A stretch of 64,000 nucleotides of DNA from Desmodus rotundus (GCF_022682495.2 NC_071387.1:152166935-152230934), one strand, 5' to 3'; positions 35,726-48,819 are shown, counted from the first letter of the stretch. The notes: generated by a model not told the origin, from the letters alone. A program made the numbers and translations.

Positions 35726-35962
35726 GCCCTGGCTGGTGTGGCTCAGTAGGTTGGAGGGCTGTTCCATAAACTAAAAGGTCGTGGGTTGGATTCCCAGTTA
35801 GGGCATATGCCTAGGTTATGGGTTTAGTCCCTGGTTAGGGCATAGGAGAGGCAACTGGTGGATGTTTCTTTCTCACATCAATGTCTCTCTCTCTCTCTCT
35901 CTCTCCCCCTCCTCCCTTCTCTAAAGTTCAATAAGCATTTCCTCAGGTGAGGCTAAAAAAAA
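35726..35962 (+). mobile_element. VES-type SINE (duplicated B-box subtype) with target-site duplication
   Basis: Head gccctggctggtgtggctca, 'gtgggttggattcccagtta', 'gggcatatgcctaggttatg', a second 'tagtccctggttagggc', 'gagaggcaact', a (TC)n tract and the tail 'cctcaggtgaggctaaaaa'. Near-identical 11 bp repeats tctgccagata (35715-35725) and tctaccagata (35963-35973) flank it. Confidence 0.93.
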
Positions 35963-36254
35963 TCTACCAGATATCAGAAGTCCCTCATTTCAGTTCCACT
36001 TCCTATTGCATGATTATGGATGTCCCTAAACCTCTCTATGAAATGCAATCTAATACCTGTCTGAGATTACTTCAAGTTGTTTTTAATAACAGTGAGGTAA
36101 CTCATACGAAAGCTCATCACAAAGTGTGCACGATCCCTTACTAATAAACATGTGTCATTATCGTCACACTCATCATGTTTTCGTCAGCATGCGCATGTGT
36201 GTATTAATCGTTTTAGGCTCAGTATTTGAATTTAGTCATTTAAAAAATTCTGTA

Positions 36255-36742
36255 CTACGTGTGTCAGTTAGCTATTGCTTATAACAACCCTTTCCAAAAA
36301 CTTAATGGATTAAAACTGAAACTACTTGTTTAGTTCATGGTTCTGTGTGTCGGCAGTTAGGCTGGTTTTAGCCGGGTGGTTTGTCTCCACGGCTCTGTGA
36401 CAGCTATAGGGTCAGCTGGGGGCTGGCAGGTCTAGGCTGGTTTCAGCTGGACAGCTTGTCTTTGTACCACGTGTCCTCTCACCCTGTAGCAGGTCAGTGT
36501 GGGCTTGTTACCATGTGGAGGCAGGGTTTCTTACAGAGAATGTAGGGCCTCTTGATGTGTAGGGTTAGAGCTGGTGCAACATAACTTGTTTGCATGTTAT
36601 TAGACAAAGCAAGTCCAAAGCCAATCCATATTAAATGGGTAGAGAATATATTCCATTCAAAGACATATTATAAAGAGCAATAGATACAGGGAAAGAAATA
36701 ATTCTGGCCATTTTGCAAACAATCTATGATATTCTGTCAGCA
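36255..36742. mobile_element. LTR-like repeat fragment
   Basis: 'gtgtcagttagctattgctt', 'cttaatggattaaaactgaa', 'ggttctgtgtgtcggcagtt' and 'agctgggggctggcaggtc' recall an old ERVL-type LTR in which a 'gtagctgttgctgtgtaaca' opening is usual. Diverged, and the family is unnamed. Confidence 0.45.
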
Positions 36743-36744
36743 TC

Positions 36745-37440
36745 TTCCTTTAATTATTTAACAGGCCACAGATTCGACCATGTTATTTCTGTATCTAAAA
36801 TCACTTAGTGACTCTCCATTGCCGATAAAATGAAGTCCAAGCTCTTGGCAAAAATCTCCATCAACTCTTTACATTGGCTTTATCTTCCTGGTATTTTATG
36901 CATTTAGGAATAGAACATTTCTAATAGTTCCAAGAAACCACTTGTGCTGTTTCTGGCCCCTGCATCTCCTGTTGCTCCCTCTGCCTGGGGAGAGAGCCCC
37001 TCCCATCTTTCCTTGCCTAGTTAATCTTATTCATCCTACCAATGACAATAACAATACCACTTATATGCCAGACATTGACTCTTCTAAACACTATATATAT
37101 TATCTCTAAGCGGGAGGTACTATTATTATCTCCTTCTTACAGATTAAGAAACTGGGGCACTGTGAAGTTAAGTAACTTGTCCAAATTCACTTAGCCAGAA
37201 GTCTGGTTTCAGAATCAGAATCTGGAATCTGTGAGTGTAACCTCCAGGGTGTTCTACCTCTTAAGACTCAGCTCAGTTTGGTCTCTTTTCATGTTCCATG
37301 TGTATCTTGACATTTGTTGCGTTCAGTTATCTATTTTAATGTCTGATGTACCTTTGAGTTACGAGCATGTCAAGAGCGCGGAACGTGCCTTACCTTTGTA
37401 ACCATTGACTCCAGCACAGAATCATGTCTCTGTTGCCCTC
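36745..37440 (+). mobile_element. L2 LINE, interrupted by a MIR
   Basis: Left part (36745-37040): 'ttcgaccatgttatttctgt', 'cacttagtgactctccattg', 'aaaatgaagtccaagctct', 'cctgttgctccctctgcctg'. Right part (37262-37440): 'taagactcagctcagtttgg', then 'agcatgtcaagagcgcgg'. Together they read as one sense L2 split at 37045-37260. Confidence 0.8.
37045..37261 (-). mobile_element. MIR SINE nested in L2, antisense
   Basis: 'ccacttatatgccagacatt', 'gggaggtactattattatct', 'cagattaagaaactggggca', 'gttaagtaacttgtccaaat' and 'cttagccagaagtctggtt' are in antisense MIR order. Confidence 0.85.
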
Positions 37441-38755
37441 TCCATACTTATCAAGATGCATCTTTTGCACCATTAAAAATCTGCTTCTTAAAAGAAAAAA
37501 AAATCAGAGTGAAGACTATTAGTCCTCACAGAATCTCCAAGAAAGAAGTGATGAGTGGGAAGCTCTATCTCATTTTGCAAACAGGAAATTTAGGCATGTG
37601 GAGATGAAATCACCCAGCACTGTGCCAGGATTCTTTTTTTGGTTTTCTGATTCCTAGTTTTGTGTTCTATCTACCAAAAAGTGGTATTTGTCTATAAAGT
37701 GCAGCTGATAGTTGCTTAATTTTCCCCAGAACAAAGTTAAAAAACATAACAATTAAATTAAATCACCCAAGAGGGATGCCTTCTTCTGTCGTAAAGTTTT
37801 GAGGGAACCAACTTTTGGGGAAACTTTTTTCTTCCCCCTAGGGCATAGTGCTTTCTTCTCTTTCAGCAGAATATATTGTGTCTGATGGAGCAAAAAATTG
37901 TTTTTAAGAAACCCTGCACCAATCTGTCTGCCCCAGCTCAGACACATGCTCGCACAGAGAATTAAATTCACAGAAATGAGAGAAAATCAAGAGAAGCAAA
38001 GGAGCATGTCTTCTGTTTCCCAGAATCATTCTCTGGTGTATTTAGTGGTCTGTTGGGTGACAGGGTGATGAGGGAAAAGGATTGGTTGAATGCAACTAAT
38101 TTTTCATGTCTTTTTGCTTATTTCATCAAAGCATCATGAAAAAGTAAGCATTAGGCACATTTCACCTATATGTTTTTAGTCTTAAGAAGCTTTATTAGAA
38201 CCTAGACAGTTAAAACAGGTTTTTTTCCAGCTTGATTTTCATTACTACCATTTGCTTCATTAACGGCAGTAACTTCTTGGGTGTGAAACTTGCTGGAAAT
38301 GGTAACTACTAAGAGAAAGTGGAAGGAGAAGGAGAAATTAAAGAGGCTTAAAGAATAGTGCCATTGAAACAAGTTCATGGGAAAGAGAATTGACTGGTTG
38401 ATCTCTCGGCAATTTAATGTGATTTTCCTTTTTAAAGTTTTTTGGCATTTGGCTTTACTTTCCTAAATCATGATCTTTGAAACGTTTTATAATCAGCTAA
38501 AACATACTTATATTATTTTGATCATGCCTTAGGTGGAGTTCTTATTCACATTAAAATGTCTTTTGTTGTTGTTTTTGCTTTGTAGTGACTTTCCAATTTT
38601 ATAGACTTCCTTTGTCTTACATCTATCCAAACTTCATTTGCCAATACAACCATGCGTTTGAGTACTGGGTTCTGAGCTTTGTAAAAAGAGAGATGTTGGC
38701 ATGTCTTGTAAACCATGCACTTAATTAATGTTAGATGAGGATACTGAAGATGATG
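37441..38755. other. No recognisable feature
   Basis: AT-rich unique sequence. Minus frames 37753-37971 and 38546-38845 lack domains, and the latter runs into the hAT-like element. Confidence 0.4.
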
Positions 38756-38761
38756 TTGTAC

Positions 38762-38966
38762 CAGGGATGCCCAACCTTTTGGAGTCTCTGGGCCACACTG
38801 GAAGAAGAAGAGTTGTCTTGGGCCACACATTAAATATACAAACACTAATGAAAACTGGTGAGCAAAAAAAAAAAGGTTTTAAGTAAATTTATGATTTTGT
38901 GTGGGGCCTCATTCATAGCCACCCTGGGCCCCATGTGGCCTGCAGGCTGCAGGTTGGACACCCCTG
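38762..38966. mobile_element. Non-autonomous DNA transposon with terminal inverted repeats
   Basis: The left end cagggatgcccaacc (38762-38776) and the complement of the right end, caggggtgtccaacc (38952-38966 read in reverse), differ at two or three positions. The internal phrases 'ctctgggccacactggaaga', 'agagttgtcttgggccacac' and 'catgtggcctgcaggctgca' match a dispersed family of about 200-250 bp I know from mammalian genomes but cannot name with certainty. The CAGGG termini favour hAT. The flanks do not show a clear 8 bp duplication. Confidence 0.7.
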
Positions 38967-40685
38967 CTCAGTGACCTTTCCTTGTAATCTATTTTCCTTG
39001 AAATGATTGTGTTTGCCTCAGTGACTCAAAAAAAAATCTTTTTTTTTTGTTATCTCAAAAAGGACCAAATAGCTTCCAGATTTTGTTATTTCCCAAATTA
39101 AGATTTTGACTGAGAAACCAGAAGCCAAGTCCCTTCGGTCATTGTGCACATTCACGAAGCTGCATATGAACTGGCAATTAAAACTCGCCAACTCCTCAAC
39201 TTGTCTCAGATTCTTCCACCCGATCTCTTCTCACCTCTATTCTCAGAGTGGCTGGTTTGTTATGAAACTAATTCTTTTCTAGGCCAAGTTTCCTTTGAAC
39301 AGGGTGCAAAGGCATATGATCCTGTGGATTAGAAGTGGGTTGTCATCAAAATGATATAGCTCTGTTCTTCTCTGTTCCTTTCTTGGAATGGCTGAGAACA
39401 GACTTGCGAAGAGAAAAACTTGTTGGCGTTTGGGAGCTGCCAGGTTTTAGAAAGCCCAATTATGTCTTTTTTGAACTAGCATTTCTTTAATAGAGTTTAA
39501 TTTTAAAATGTTTTTTTTTTCATTTTTGACATTTCTTTTGGTTTTTATTTCAAAAGGATGAGGATGTGTTTACTTGTAGGGCAAGTAAAAACAAATTGTG
39601 TGAGTAAACAGGGTCAGCTAGCCAATTGTGACAATTGGAGTGACCATCAAATGGCTCCTGAACTCCAAAAGGGCACCCTTTTTATTGCCCTCATCCCTAA
39701 ACCCCCCCACTGCTTATGTCTTTGCTTTAAATCACTGTAATTCTACTAGAACACTAGTCTTGTTTGTGGCTCAGCATCTATTCCATGTACTTATTACAGG
39801 AACCCACAGGTTTCCTATGAAAATCCCCTCTCATCCTTTTTGGAGGAGTTAATTCCACCTATGTTTCAGGGTTGTGCCAATAAATCTAGTCCAGTCTTTT
39901 GACCAGGGACACTGGTTTGGTTATAGGCACATAGTCCAACTGAAGAGATGTAAAGAAACTGCTGGTGGATTAAAACAATTTTTTTAGAGAAGCCTGTTTT
40001 TCCCCACAGGAGATACTAGACTTTTGATCCTTTTTCCACTGGAGTCATTGGTGGGAGGATGAGAAGTATGTGACCATAGTCTTTGTTTTCTGTCATATAA
40101 GTCTGGGACTGAGGAGGCCACTGAATGAGGCCTGGGTGTGTTGCTATGTGTGGACGGCAGGACAGAGGGACAGCAAGAAACTGGGCCCTTGGTGATATCC
40201 TTTGAACACTGCAGCAAGCCTCACCTGAAACTTACTGCTTTCTAGTATTCATATTATAATTTTCAGTGCATGGTTATCATCTATTTGGATTTAACTCTAA
40301 ACATTACTGCCTTTTCAGCTGGGGTTAATTGAGGTTTCAGGCCCGCATCACCCGCCCCTGCTGTTTCTCTTTCACAGAGGTTGATCCCCAAAACACTTCC
40401 TACTAGAAATTCCTCATAGGAAATTTGGTCTCAGAGTCTTTTTCCTAGGAAACCCAAACCGTGACAGGGTAGCTTTTCCTAGGACGACTAATTTGCCATG
40501 GGCTCACCACAAAACAAAATAAAACAAAACACAACAAGTTTATTATACTTTACTTTTGCAGAGTTTTTCTGGGAATTCATCTGTTAGATTTTGCTACAGA
40601 TCCAACAGTCAACCTAGGAGACTGAATTATGCCAGAAGGGGGTGGAAAGGAAAGGAAAGCAGGTAGATCACTATCTTCAGAATCT
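38967..40685. other. No clearly classified feature
   Basis: 39840-40470 has phrasing ('caggagatactagac', 'gatatcctttgaacactgca', 'acctgaaacttactgctttc', 'ggaaacccaaaccgtgacag') suggestive of one or two old LTR-like repeats. Frames at 39144-39332, 39558-39852 and 39984-40217 have no domains. Confidence 0.35.
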
Positions 40686-40689
40686 CTAA

Positions 40690-42145
40690 ACAAATTTATG
40701 CTTTATTTCTTATTTTTGAATGTCTGTATACTCATGAAACTCTCAAGATAATGGAAATATCCTTCAACTCCAAAAGTGTCCTCATCTCTAATTCCTCCCT
40801 TTCCCCTTTCATCAGGCAATCCCTGAGTGCTTTCTGTCACTACCGATTCCTTTGCATTGTTTAGGATCTTATGTAAATAGAATTAAAAAGTATGCACTCT
40901 TTCGGTTTGCCTTTATTCACTCAGAATAATTACTTTTACATTCATGCATGTTGTGTACATAATAGTTTATTCTTTTTCACTGATAGGTAGTTTTCCATCA
41001 TATGCATGTGTAAGAACTTGTTTATTTGCTCACTTGTTGATGGACACATGGGTTGCTTGTTTTGAGCCATCATATACAGGTACTGTGAGCATTTATGTAC
41101 AAGTCTTTGTATAGATATATGCTTTATTATTATTATTTTTTTGGCTAAATGCCTAGGAACGGAATACCTGGATCATATGCTATTAGGTATATATTAACTT
41201 TATAAGAAACTCCCAAATTATTTACCAAGTTTGTGTCATTTTACATCTCTTCCAGCAATGTATGAGAGTTCTGGTTCCTCCAATCCTTGTTAATTCTTAT
41301 CTGTCTTTTAAAATTTTAGCCACTCTATGGGTATATATAGTATCTCATAGTGGTTTTTAAAAAATATTATTATTTAAAAAATTTTTAAAGGTTTGTTGAT
41401 TTTAGAGAGAGGGAGAGAGGAAGGAGGGGACAGTGAGAGAGAAACATCAATTTGTTGTTCCACTCATATATGCCTTCACTGGTTGACTCTTGTACGTGCC
41501 CTGACTGGGGACTGAACTCACAATCTTGGAATATCAGGCCAATGCTCTAACGGACTAAGCTACTGGACCAGGGCATTCATTGTGATTTTTAATTTGCACT
41601 TCCCTAATGACTAATGGATGTTGGGCATCTTTTCATGTGATTACTTGCCACCCATGTATCTCTTATGGGGAAGTGTCTGTTCAGATATTTTGTTCATTTA
41701 TTGGTTTTGTTTTCAATAAGTTTAATGGGTTTTTAAAAATCATGTATGTTCCTTTTACAAGTATTTTATCAGAGATGTGCTTCGAAAACATTTTCTCATA
41801 GTCTTGGCCTGTCTTTTTATTATTTTCTCTTAAGTGTCTCTCTAGGAGCAGAACTTTTAAATTTTGATTAGGTCCAATTTATCAATTTTATTTTAAGGTT
41901 TGTGCTTTTGGTATCATAACTAAGAAATCTTTGCATAACCCAAGGCCACAAAGATTTTTTCCTATGTCTCCTTCCAGAAGTTCTACAGTTTTAGGCTTTA
42001 CATTTAGGTCTTAATTTTAGTTTTTTATATGATCCATTTTGAGTTAATTTTTTTATATGGTGAAAGATATGGATCAAAATTTACTTTTTTTTTTGCGTAT
42101 GGATATCCAAGTGTTCTAGTACATGTGTTGAAATAGCTCATCTAA
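40690..42145 (-). mobile_element. Old L1 LINE, antisense, carrying a VES SINE
   Basis: Antisense ancient L1. Phrases in order include 'attcactcagaataattact', 'gttgatggacacatgggttg', 'gagcatttatgtacaagtct', 'gtatgagagttctggttcct', 'gattttaatttgcacttccc' (after the SINE, in part), 'gatgttgggcatcttttcat', 'cttttggtatcataactaag', 'aacccaaggccacaaagatt' and 'gatccattttgagttaattt'. The VES SINE interrupts it at 41361-41577. Confidence 0.85.
41361..41577 (-). mobile_element. VES-type SINE, antisense, nested in old L1
   Basis: Tail complement at the left, agagagggagagagg purine tract, 'gagaaacatcaatttgttg', 'acgtgccctgactgggga', 'ctgaactcacaatct', and at the right 'atgctctaacggactaagct' with 'gaccagggc'. 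Flanking 15 bp repeats catagtggtttttaa (41346-41360) and cattgtgatttttaa (41578-41592) differ at two positions and restore the L1 sequence when collapsed. Confidence 0.9.
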
Positions 42146-42170
42146 TTTTAAAATATGGAGCATATAATTC

Positions 42171-42323
42171 CAGTGTGGTCCATAGACTACTAGCTCAGCA
42201 TCGTCACTCCCAGTGCTTGTGACAAATCAAATTCCTAGGTCTCACACCAGCCCATTTGAATTAAAATCTTATAACAAATCACTTAAATGATTGTTATGGA
42301 TATTAAACTTTGGGAACTGACAT
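42171..42323 (+). mobile_element. MER5A-type hAT-Charlie element
   Basis: 'ccagtgtggtccatagacta', 'ctagctcagcatcgtcact', 'gacaaatcaaattcctaggt' and 'ctcacaccagcccatttgaa' follow MER5A, ending near 'aaactttgggaactga'. MER5A is an ancient non-autonomous relic shared by placental mammals. Confidence 0.75.
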
Positions 42324-42549
42324 TATTATTCATTAACACTTTTCTTCAAGTCAGCACTGTCTCAGTCAGAGCCCAGAAGTGATATAATTTAGAAAAAGTA
42401 AGTCTCTAATTAAATGGAAAGAAACCAGAATAATTTCTAATTTTTCTTTTGAATGCAGAAAAATGTAAACATATACAACAATAGGTTGAATAGTAGAGTG
42501 AATTTACATATTCATCACTCATATTAGCAATAATCAATGTTAAACATTA

Positions 42550-43140
42550 ATTTTTTAAAACAAGAAGAAATTACAGGTGATTTTTTGCTATGTGGCAAAA
42601 CTTCCAATATAAAAAAGCCATACAAAAAACCAAAGGAAGATATAAATACATGTGGAATTAGCAAGTGCAAAAATAAAAAAAATCAAAGCTCAATATAATT
42701 GCCAATATAAATATTAAAAACCTTTACACATTAAAACATCTTGAGTAATTTAAAAGATAAGTAATAACATAGGAAATATTTTCAATCTAACAGTGATTAA
42801 TTTTTAATCTTTAAAGACATATAAAATGTTTTTAAATGACTAAAAAAACTTACTAAATGATAAGTGGATAAAAGAACAAAGGACATAAACTATATCATTG
42901 AGATTATGTTGAGAGGATATTATACAGCCAGTAAAATTATCTTTAAAAATAATTTTTATAATGTTGGGAAAATGCTTATGATATGGTGAAAAGAGATGAA
43001 TCCATAATTGTCTATTTTGTATCACCTCATGTATTTAAAGCAGGCTTAAAAAATGACTGAAGGTAGATATGCTTCTGGATATTGTTTTCTAAGTTATCTT
43101 CAATAAACCTGTATATTGCTGAGTAATAAAAAAAGAAAGA
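42550..43140 (+). mobile_element. Old L1/HAL1-type LINE 3' end
   Basis: 'gataagtggataaaagaaca', 'gaggatattatacagccagt', 'gttgggaaaatgcttatgat', 'atggtgaaaagagatgaatc' and an end with 'cttcaataaacctgtatatt' then an A-rich tail (aataaaaaaagaaagaaaag) read as the 3' part of an old L1-type element in sense. Its left edge is uncertain because the region is uniformly A-rich. Confidence 0.6.
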
Positions 43141-45385
43141 AAAGAAGTCTTTGTTTTAAGAAAAAAATTCTTGAAATGGGACATTTCCTTGGCAAAGTGA
43201 GAGACTGGTACGGAGGACAAAGATGGGGCAAAGAAAAGGCACAGGGAAGGCTAAAGATAGGTTTTATCCAGCATCGCCTTCAAGGAAGGGACAGAGGTAA
43301 CAGTTTCCTCCTTTACAAATGTTACCAATAGTTGTGGATTGCCTTCACATGTGTGGTGTAGATTGGGGGCACTGGCAGAGGTGGACGGGTCCTAATGGTC
43401 ATGCCACAGTCTGTTTTCCTGATCAGATACAGACCACCCTCAAGTCCACGGAGTCCCTTTTCTTGACTTAAGGAGTGGGGCACGGAGGCAGTAAGTCAGA
43501 GTCATTAACAGTCCTTTCTACTTGTCCAAAGCGGCCCAGGGGATAAAATGTCTGTTTGTTCAAAGACTCTGAAGTGTTACTTTGTTTGCATCATTTCTCT
43601 TCTACAGTTCAGAAACTAAGTCTGAAATATTTCACCAAATTGGAAACCCACTTATATCTTCTGGGTTTGTACTTCTGAACTGAAACTGAACTCTGGCACT
43701 TTAGTTCACATGACGTTAGAACAATGTAACTTTTTGTTTTGAAAAAGAATGACTTTAGAAGTCTCATAAATGGGTCCTGCCTGCCCTTGGAAATCAAGTA
43801 GCACTTGTAAACTCCAATTCCTAAATATTGTATAGTTGTGAATAAATAACTGTTAGGGGAGCAGAAATGTACAGATCATATATATATACATATATATATC
43901 AGATTATATACAGGTTCATAAATAATAAAACTGTATTTGTCTCTTTAAAATCCTAGTATTGGAAATCACATGAAAAAATGCAAAAAGGGATATTAAAAGA
44001 TACAGATTATGGTTCAGGACAATATAATCTAAAAAAAGTAAATTAAAAAGTCAAAAGGACTTTTTAAGGACTAGTAAAATCTCCAAAGTTTAAGTAAAAT
44101 CTCCAAACTACTAATTTACTGGAAGAAATTTTTATACACTTGTTTGTGAGATGGTTCTCTATTTTATGGTTTTAGGTGGTATAAATTAACATTTTCATGC
44201 AATCCTCTGTGATCAATACTAAAATAACTATCATCAAAACAACTGAGTATCCAAAGTATGTAGAACATACCTCATAAAATAAACTAAAATAAATTTGTTT
44301 TAAAAAATTTTTTCTGAAGCTTGTCAGGAAAATAATACAGAGTGACTGTGAACTACAAAAACTAGGCAATTTCTCCAAAATAGCAACATAGGACACCTTT
44401 AGGATATTAAAAAATAGATTTAAGAATTGACCCACATTATTTTAACTGTTGTTGTGGTGTCTCTTTTAACAACCAGGAGTTGAAACATGTAGTATGAATA
44501 TTATGATTTTATTTAAATGAAGAACAGAACATGGATATCTGAAGTAAGAAACAGGATCAGACAAATACTCTGCTTCATTGCTTCATATTCTAATACATGC
44601 TACTAGATTTCTCTGATATGAAACACACATTCCTTTCATTTAATTATGTGTGTGAGTGTGAAGTGTGCTGAAAAGTAGAATCAAAAATAAGATTGAAAGG
44701 TAGGGTTATCCATTAACTCTGGACCCCCATTTACCCACAGGAGTAGATGTCAGGCCCAAATTTTCAGGCCCAAGGGTCTTAACCTGGTCACATGCTTTCT
44801 ACTTAACTTATGGAACAGTTTAATAATAAGCACATGTATTAAGTATCATAAATGTATATGATATATTCTGTAATGTTCTGTATTTGTGGAGAAGGGTTGT
44901 CAGGAAGATATAAAAATAGCATTTTGAGAATGTTTTGATGGTGTGTTGATGTGCTTGATTTTTACAATTAGTTGGCCAGGTCCAGGATATTTAGCTCCTA
45001 TTACTTAGCTAGTAAATTCTGTACCTTCTCAGCTTCTACACCACCATGAACATTATGGTTGAGAACTCCGCATTTGATACTCAAGGGAAGCCTGACCCGT
45101 TAGCAATATGTGAGTCATCATCTTAGAAAATATGGACAATTCTATCCCAATAAGTTTGATTTGCCTGGTTCCTTCGGCTTGAAAATTATATGGTCTAATA
45201 TGTGCTTCATCTCTTGGTGAATTCCCAAGTTATTACTCCTATATCTGTATTTAGACATAATGTCTAGGAATACATTTCCCAATCTTTACCATCCTGTTCC
45301 TCATAGAAAAGTTTCCAAACTTAGTTTTAAAAAATCAGCTTTGTGGTAATACGAAAGGTGCTATCTTTCATTTCTGACCAAGAGC
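43141..45385. other. No recognisable feature apart from a short AT repeat
   Basis: Unique-looking sequence, with an (AT)n-rich tract at about 43877-43900 and a tandem gtaaaatctccaaa pair at about 44074-44108. No gene, RNA or named repeat seen. Confidence 0.4.
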
Positions 45386-45387
45386 TA

Positions 45388-45665
45388 CCTACTGAATGCT
45401 AATTTCATGTCAAGTACTGTGTTAAGCACTGGAATAAATAAAAACAATGAGCATAATAACATGGTTCCCACTCATTGATACACTGTTTTATATGTGGCAA
45501 CATACAAATACATTATCCTGTTTTGTCTTCACTAGAACTCCACAAGATAGACATAATTCCCTCCATTTTACAGGTGATAAAACTGAAATAGAAATGTCAC
45601 TTGCCCAAGATCAAACTTTTAGTAGAGTCAAAACTATAACCCCGGTATTTTTGGAATCTTTCTGT
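45388..45665 (-). mobile_element. MIR SINE, antisense
   Basis: 'catgtcaagtactgtgttaa', 'gcactggaataaataaaaac', 'tttgtcttcactagaactcc', 'ctccattttacaggtgataa' and 'gtcacttgcccaagatcaaa' give the antisense MIR order. The 112-codon frame (45447-45785) crosses it and is not a gene. Confidence 0.65.
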
Positions 45666-47465
45666 TATCCAATAGTATATGTTTTTCTAATGTTCTTCAG
45701 TCAAAATAAACCAGGTAATTATTGTAATGTAGAAATATCCTTAGTCCATAGTAAGAATTTCAGTACCTTGTCTAAATTTCACTAGCCATTTCCTACCATA
45801 GCAGCAGGAAATTATTGAATTCATGAGAAGATTCACGCACCTGTGGATTTCACTTTTGTGCCAGATGAATAGGTGAGGTTGGATCTGATTTACTCCATGA
45901 CTAAACTCTAAAATTGGGATTTAAAATGGATATGTAATCTCTCTCTGATTCCATTTCTCCTGTAATGCTGTCTAATGGCTATGCAAGTCTCAGAAATGTA
46001 TCTAAAGTAATAACATGTCCTTTTTAACCAATCACATCAAACTGAGATTTTTTTTTTGTTCACCTTTGCTAGACCTCTAACCTTTAAAGGTGATCCAGGC
46101 AGCTGCAGAAAACCTGATCTTATTTTCTGCCCCTGGCAAGACTTTTCCAAGTTCATCTTTTTTTCTTTTCTCTCAAAATCTGATGAAAAATGAAATGTCA
46201 GGAAAACAAGTATTCGGGCTAAAAAACTTGTGTCTGTCTGTGTGACAGATGTCAGTTTGAAAGGTTTCAGGTGACCTGTCAGAAGTGTGCCCGCGTGATC
46301 TGTACTCACATCTACTCAAACTCACACCAACACTGAATTCTGCTTTCAGAAATATCCCTGAAAAAGAAGTAAATGATTTGCAGTCATTGCCTTTACTCTA
46401 TCTTTTAACTCTGATTAATGAGACAAAGGAGAGAGAGAGGGAGAGCTTGAGCAAGAGAAAGAGAAAGAGAGATACACTTTTAAAAGGACAGCTTGACCTT
46501 TGGTTGCCCCTGGCAGTGAACCAATCAGCATTCTTGTAATCCAAACACAGATGCCTGCAGCTAAACAAATCCTATACTTGTGAACAAGAATTCAGTTTGC
46601 TGTCAAAATATAGTGAGGATCAGCAGTGCTTCTTTGAACAAAATATGAATTAAAGTTTAAGTGTTTGTGATTAATAGAGGAGACTAATATTGAACAACAT
46701 ACAATAATATGTTAATGGTGGCTCAGATTAGTAGCAAATATTTCTAGCAAAAAAAATTGTGGCTTTTGAAAAGTCCTCTATCCTAACTCTACATCCTGGG
46801 TATAACTCCCTAACATTTTACTCCAGAAACACTACTGATAATTGTACACATCAGTAGATTATAAGGACTAATTAATGGGGGGTTGAATTCTGTTCTTTTT
46901 CTGAATTACACAATGTATGAATTATTTATCACAGTGATAAAAATGTTTTCTTTCATGAACCTTTATCATAGCCCAGGAAATTAAAGGACTGAAAAAAATA
47001 AGATGGGTTCTGTTTCACCAATTTGGGAGTATCTGGGGCTTTGCCTTGTAACCAAGAAGATAAAAGATTGTAGATCCAAAGGCATGTTTGCCAAATCTAC
47101 CACTTTAAACAAAGAGGCCAGATCAGAAGAGATGAGAAAGTCTGTGAATATAAACCCAGAAACGTTAATAGCACTGTAGAGATGTTAGTTTTTCTTTTCC
47201 TTTGCTTGACTTTTATGTATACAGTACCTCCCTTCTTCCCAGTGGGTCCGCCCTTGACATGAAATACAAGTAAGTTCAGTGAAGATGTGTTCAGTGAAGA
47301 TTGTATCCCTGTCTGGAACAACATTATTTTCACGTGTGAAAAACATGGGGTGTGGGGGAAGAAGTGCAGGCCTGGCATGCAATTAGCTAGCTTGAAAGAG
47401 AGCCAGAGAGCTGGTTCTCGGAAATGACTTGTGTACTGTCTGTAAAATTTCCTTACCTTCCATGG
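45666..47465. other. No recognisable feature
   Basis: Unique-looking. Contains a purine-rich GA tract at 46427-46472. Overlapping minus frames at 47097-47382 in different phases are not supported. A short direct repeat gttcagtgaagat occurs twice at about 47274-47301. Confidence 0.4.
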
Positions 47466-47469
47466 CTAT

Positions 47470-47665
47470 GTTTTAGGCCAGTGCTTCTCAGACTTCAAAG
47501 TGCATGCACACAAATTCCCAAGTTCCACGTCTTCTTAACAGGAGATTCTGATTCAGTAGGTCTGGATGGGACTTGAACATCTGCATTTCCAACAGATTTC
47601 TTGGTGCTGGGGGCCCTGCTGAGCCTGGACCACACACCAATACTAAGGTTCTAGGCTGCTCTCAG
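47470..47665 (-). mobile_element. MER5-type hAT-Charlie element
   Basis: 'ccagtgcttctcagacttca', 'aagtgcatgcacacaaattc', 'gattctgattcagtaggtct', 'gaacatctgcatttccaac' and 'gagcctggaccacaca' follow the MER5A/MER5-like consensus read from its other end. Diverged. Confidence 0.7.
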
Positions 47666-48815
47666 CTTTCCAGAAGAGTGTGTGTCAAATGCCTCAAGGT
47701 TACCAAGTATTGTGAAGTTCAAGCAGCTTATCTTATTTAAAAAAATTCTTCTTCTGACACATTTTCCCCATGTTTATGATCTTTTATGTGTCTGTGACTT
47801 CATCTCTTTAGGAATTTCAGATTTTCATATAACATCATCTCAGAGTGACCCTACTGTATTACAGAGAAGTGGTATAGTTCAAAGATGCTAAAATTGTTAG
47901 GTTTTCTCAACTCCACTCTTAAATCATTAGTTTTTTTCACTAGATCATAGTACTGGCAGGAACATTCAGCACTCTACTAGGTAACCTCATTAATTCTTAC
48001 TGCCATCTCTTCCTTGCTATATGCAAAAATCTGACTGTTCATAAAAACATCTGAAGGTCTTTATAAGAATGTACTTGGACTAGGAACCACCCAGAAGAAA
48101 AACAGTTAGAAGAGTAGTCAGAACTATCAGCAGTGTTTAGACCCAGATAACCGCAAACATCCTAGAATTTACTTAACCATGTCTGATTTCCCACTGAGTC
48201 ATGTTTACATCTCGATGTTAGTTTACTTTCCCTTCATTTTTTTTTTCTTGATCACTCATGCAGTGGAAAGTGGAAAGGAAATCTTCCATGGCAATTAAAG
48301 TGCCAATACTTGTGCTAGCTATGCGTCCCTGCTACTAACAGGGAGAGATCTGGCCATTAGTCAAACAAAGCTGTACCAATTTTCTCATGCTCATTACATA
48401 TTTATAATATGGACAGTCTTGTGACACATTATGCAGCTGCTTTAGCAGGAAGCTAATATCAAGTACGAGAGTGCCAGATTTAGCTTTAGCAAGATGAAAC
48501 GCACCGTATTCAGTGCTCAATGCTCATTCTGTGTGCGTTAGATATACAAGATTGCCGAGATGTTCATACCAGTGTTTTCATAATTCTGTATTCCACTACA
48601 AGTTATTTTTGTCATTGGTAAAGATTCTTACTCTCTTTTCTGTCAAATGCTAAAATCATTTAAACAAGTGAAAAATTGCTGATATTCCACAAGCCGAAAG
48701 TGTTTTCTACAGAGGGTGTAGCCCATTACTACCTTGCATTACAAGAACCAAACCGTGTGGTGGGTGCCTATCACATAGCAAAGCATTAAGGACCACGTAT
48801 CCTTTCTTTTGGGAA
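47666..48815. other. No recognisable feature
   Basis: Unique AT-rich sequence without gene or repeat signals that I can support. Confidence 0.4.
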
Positions 48816-48819
48816 AACT

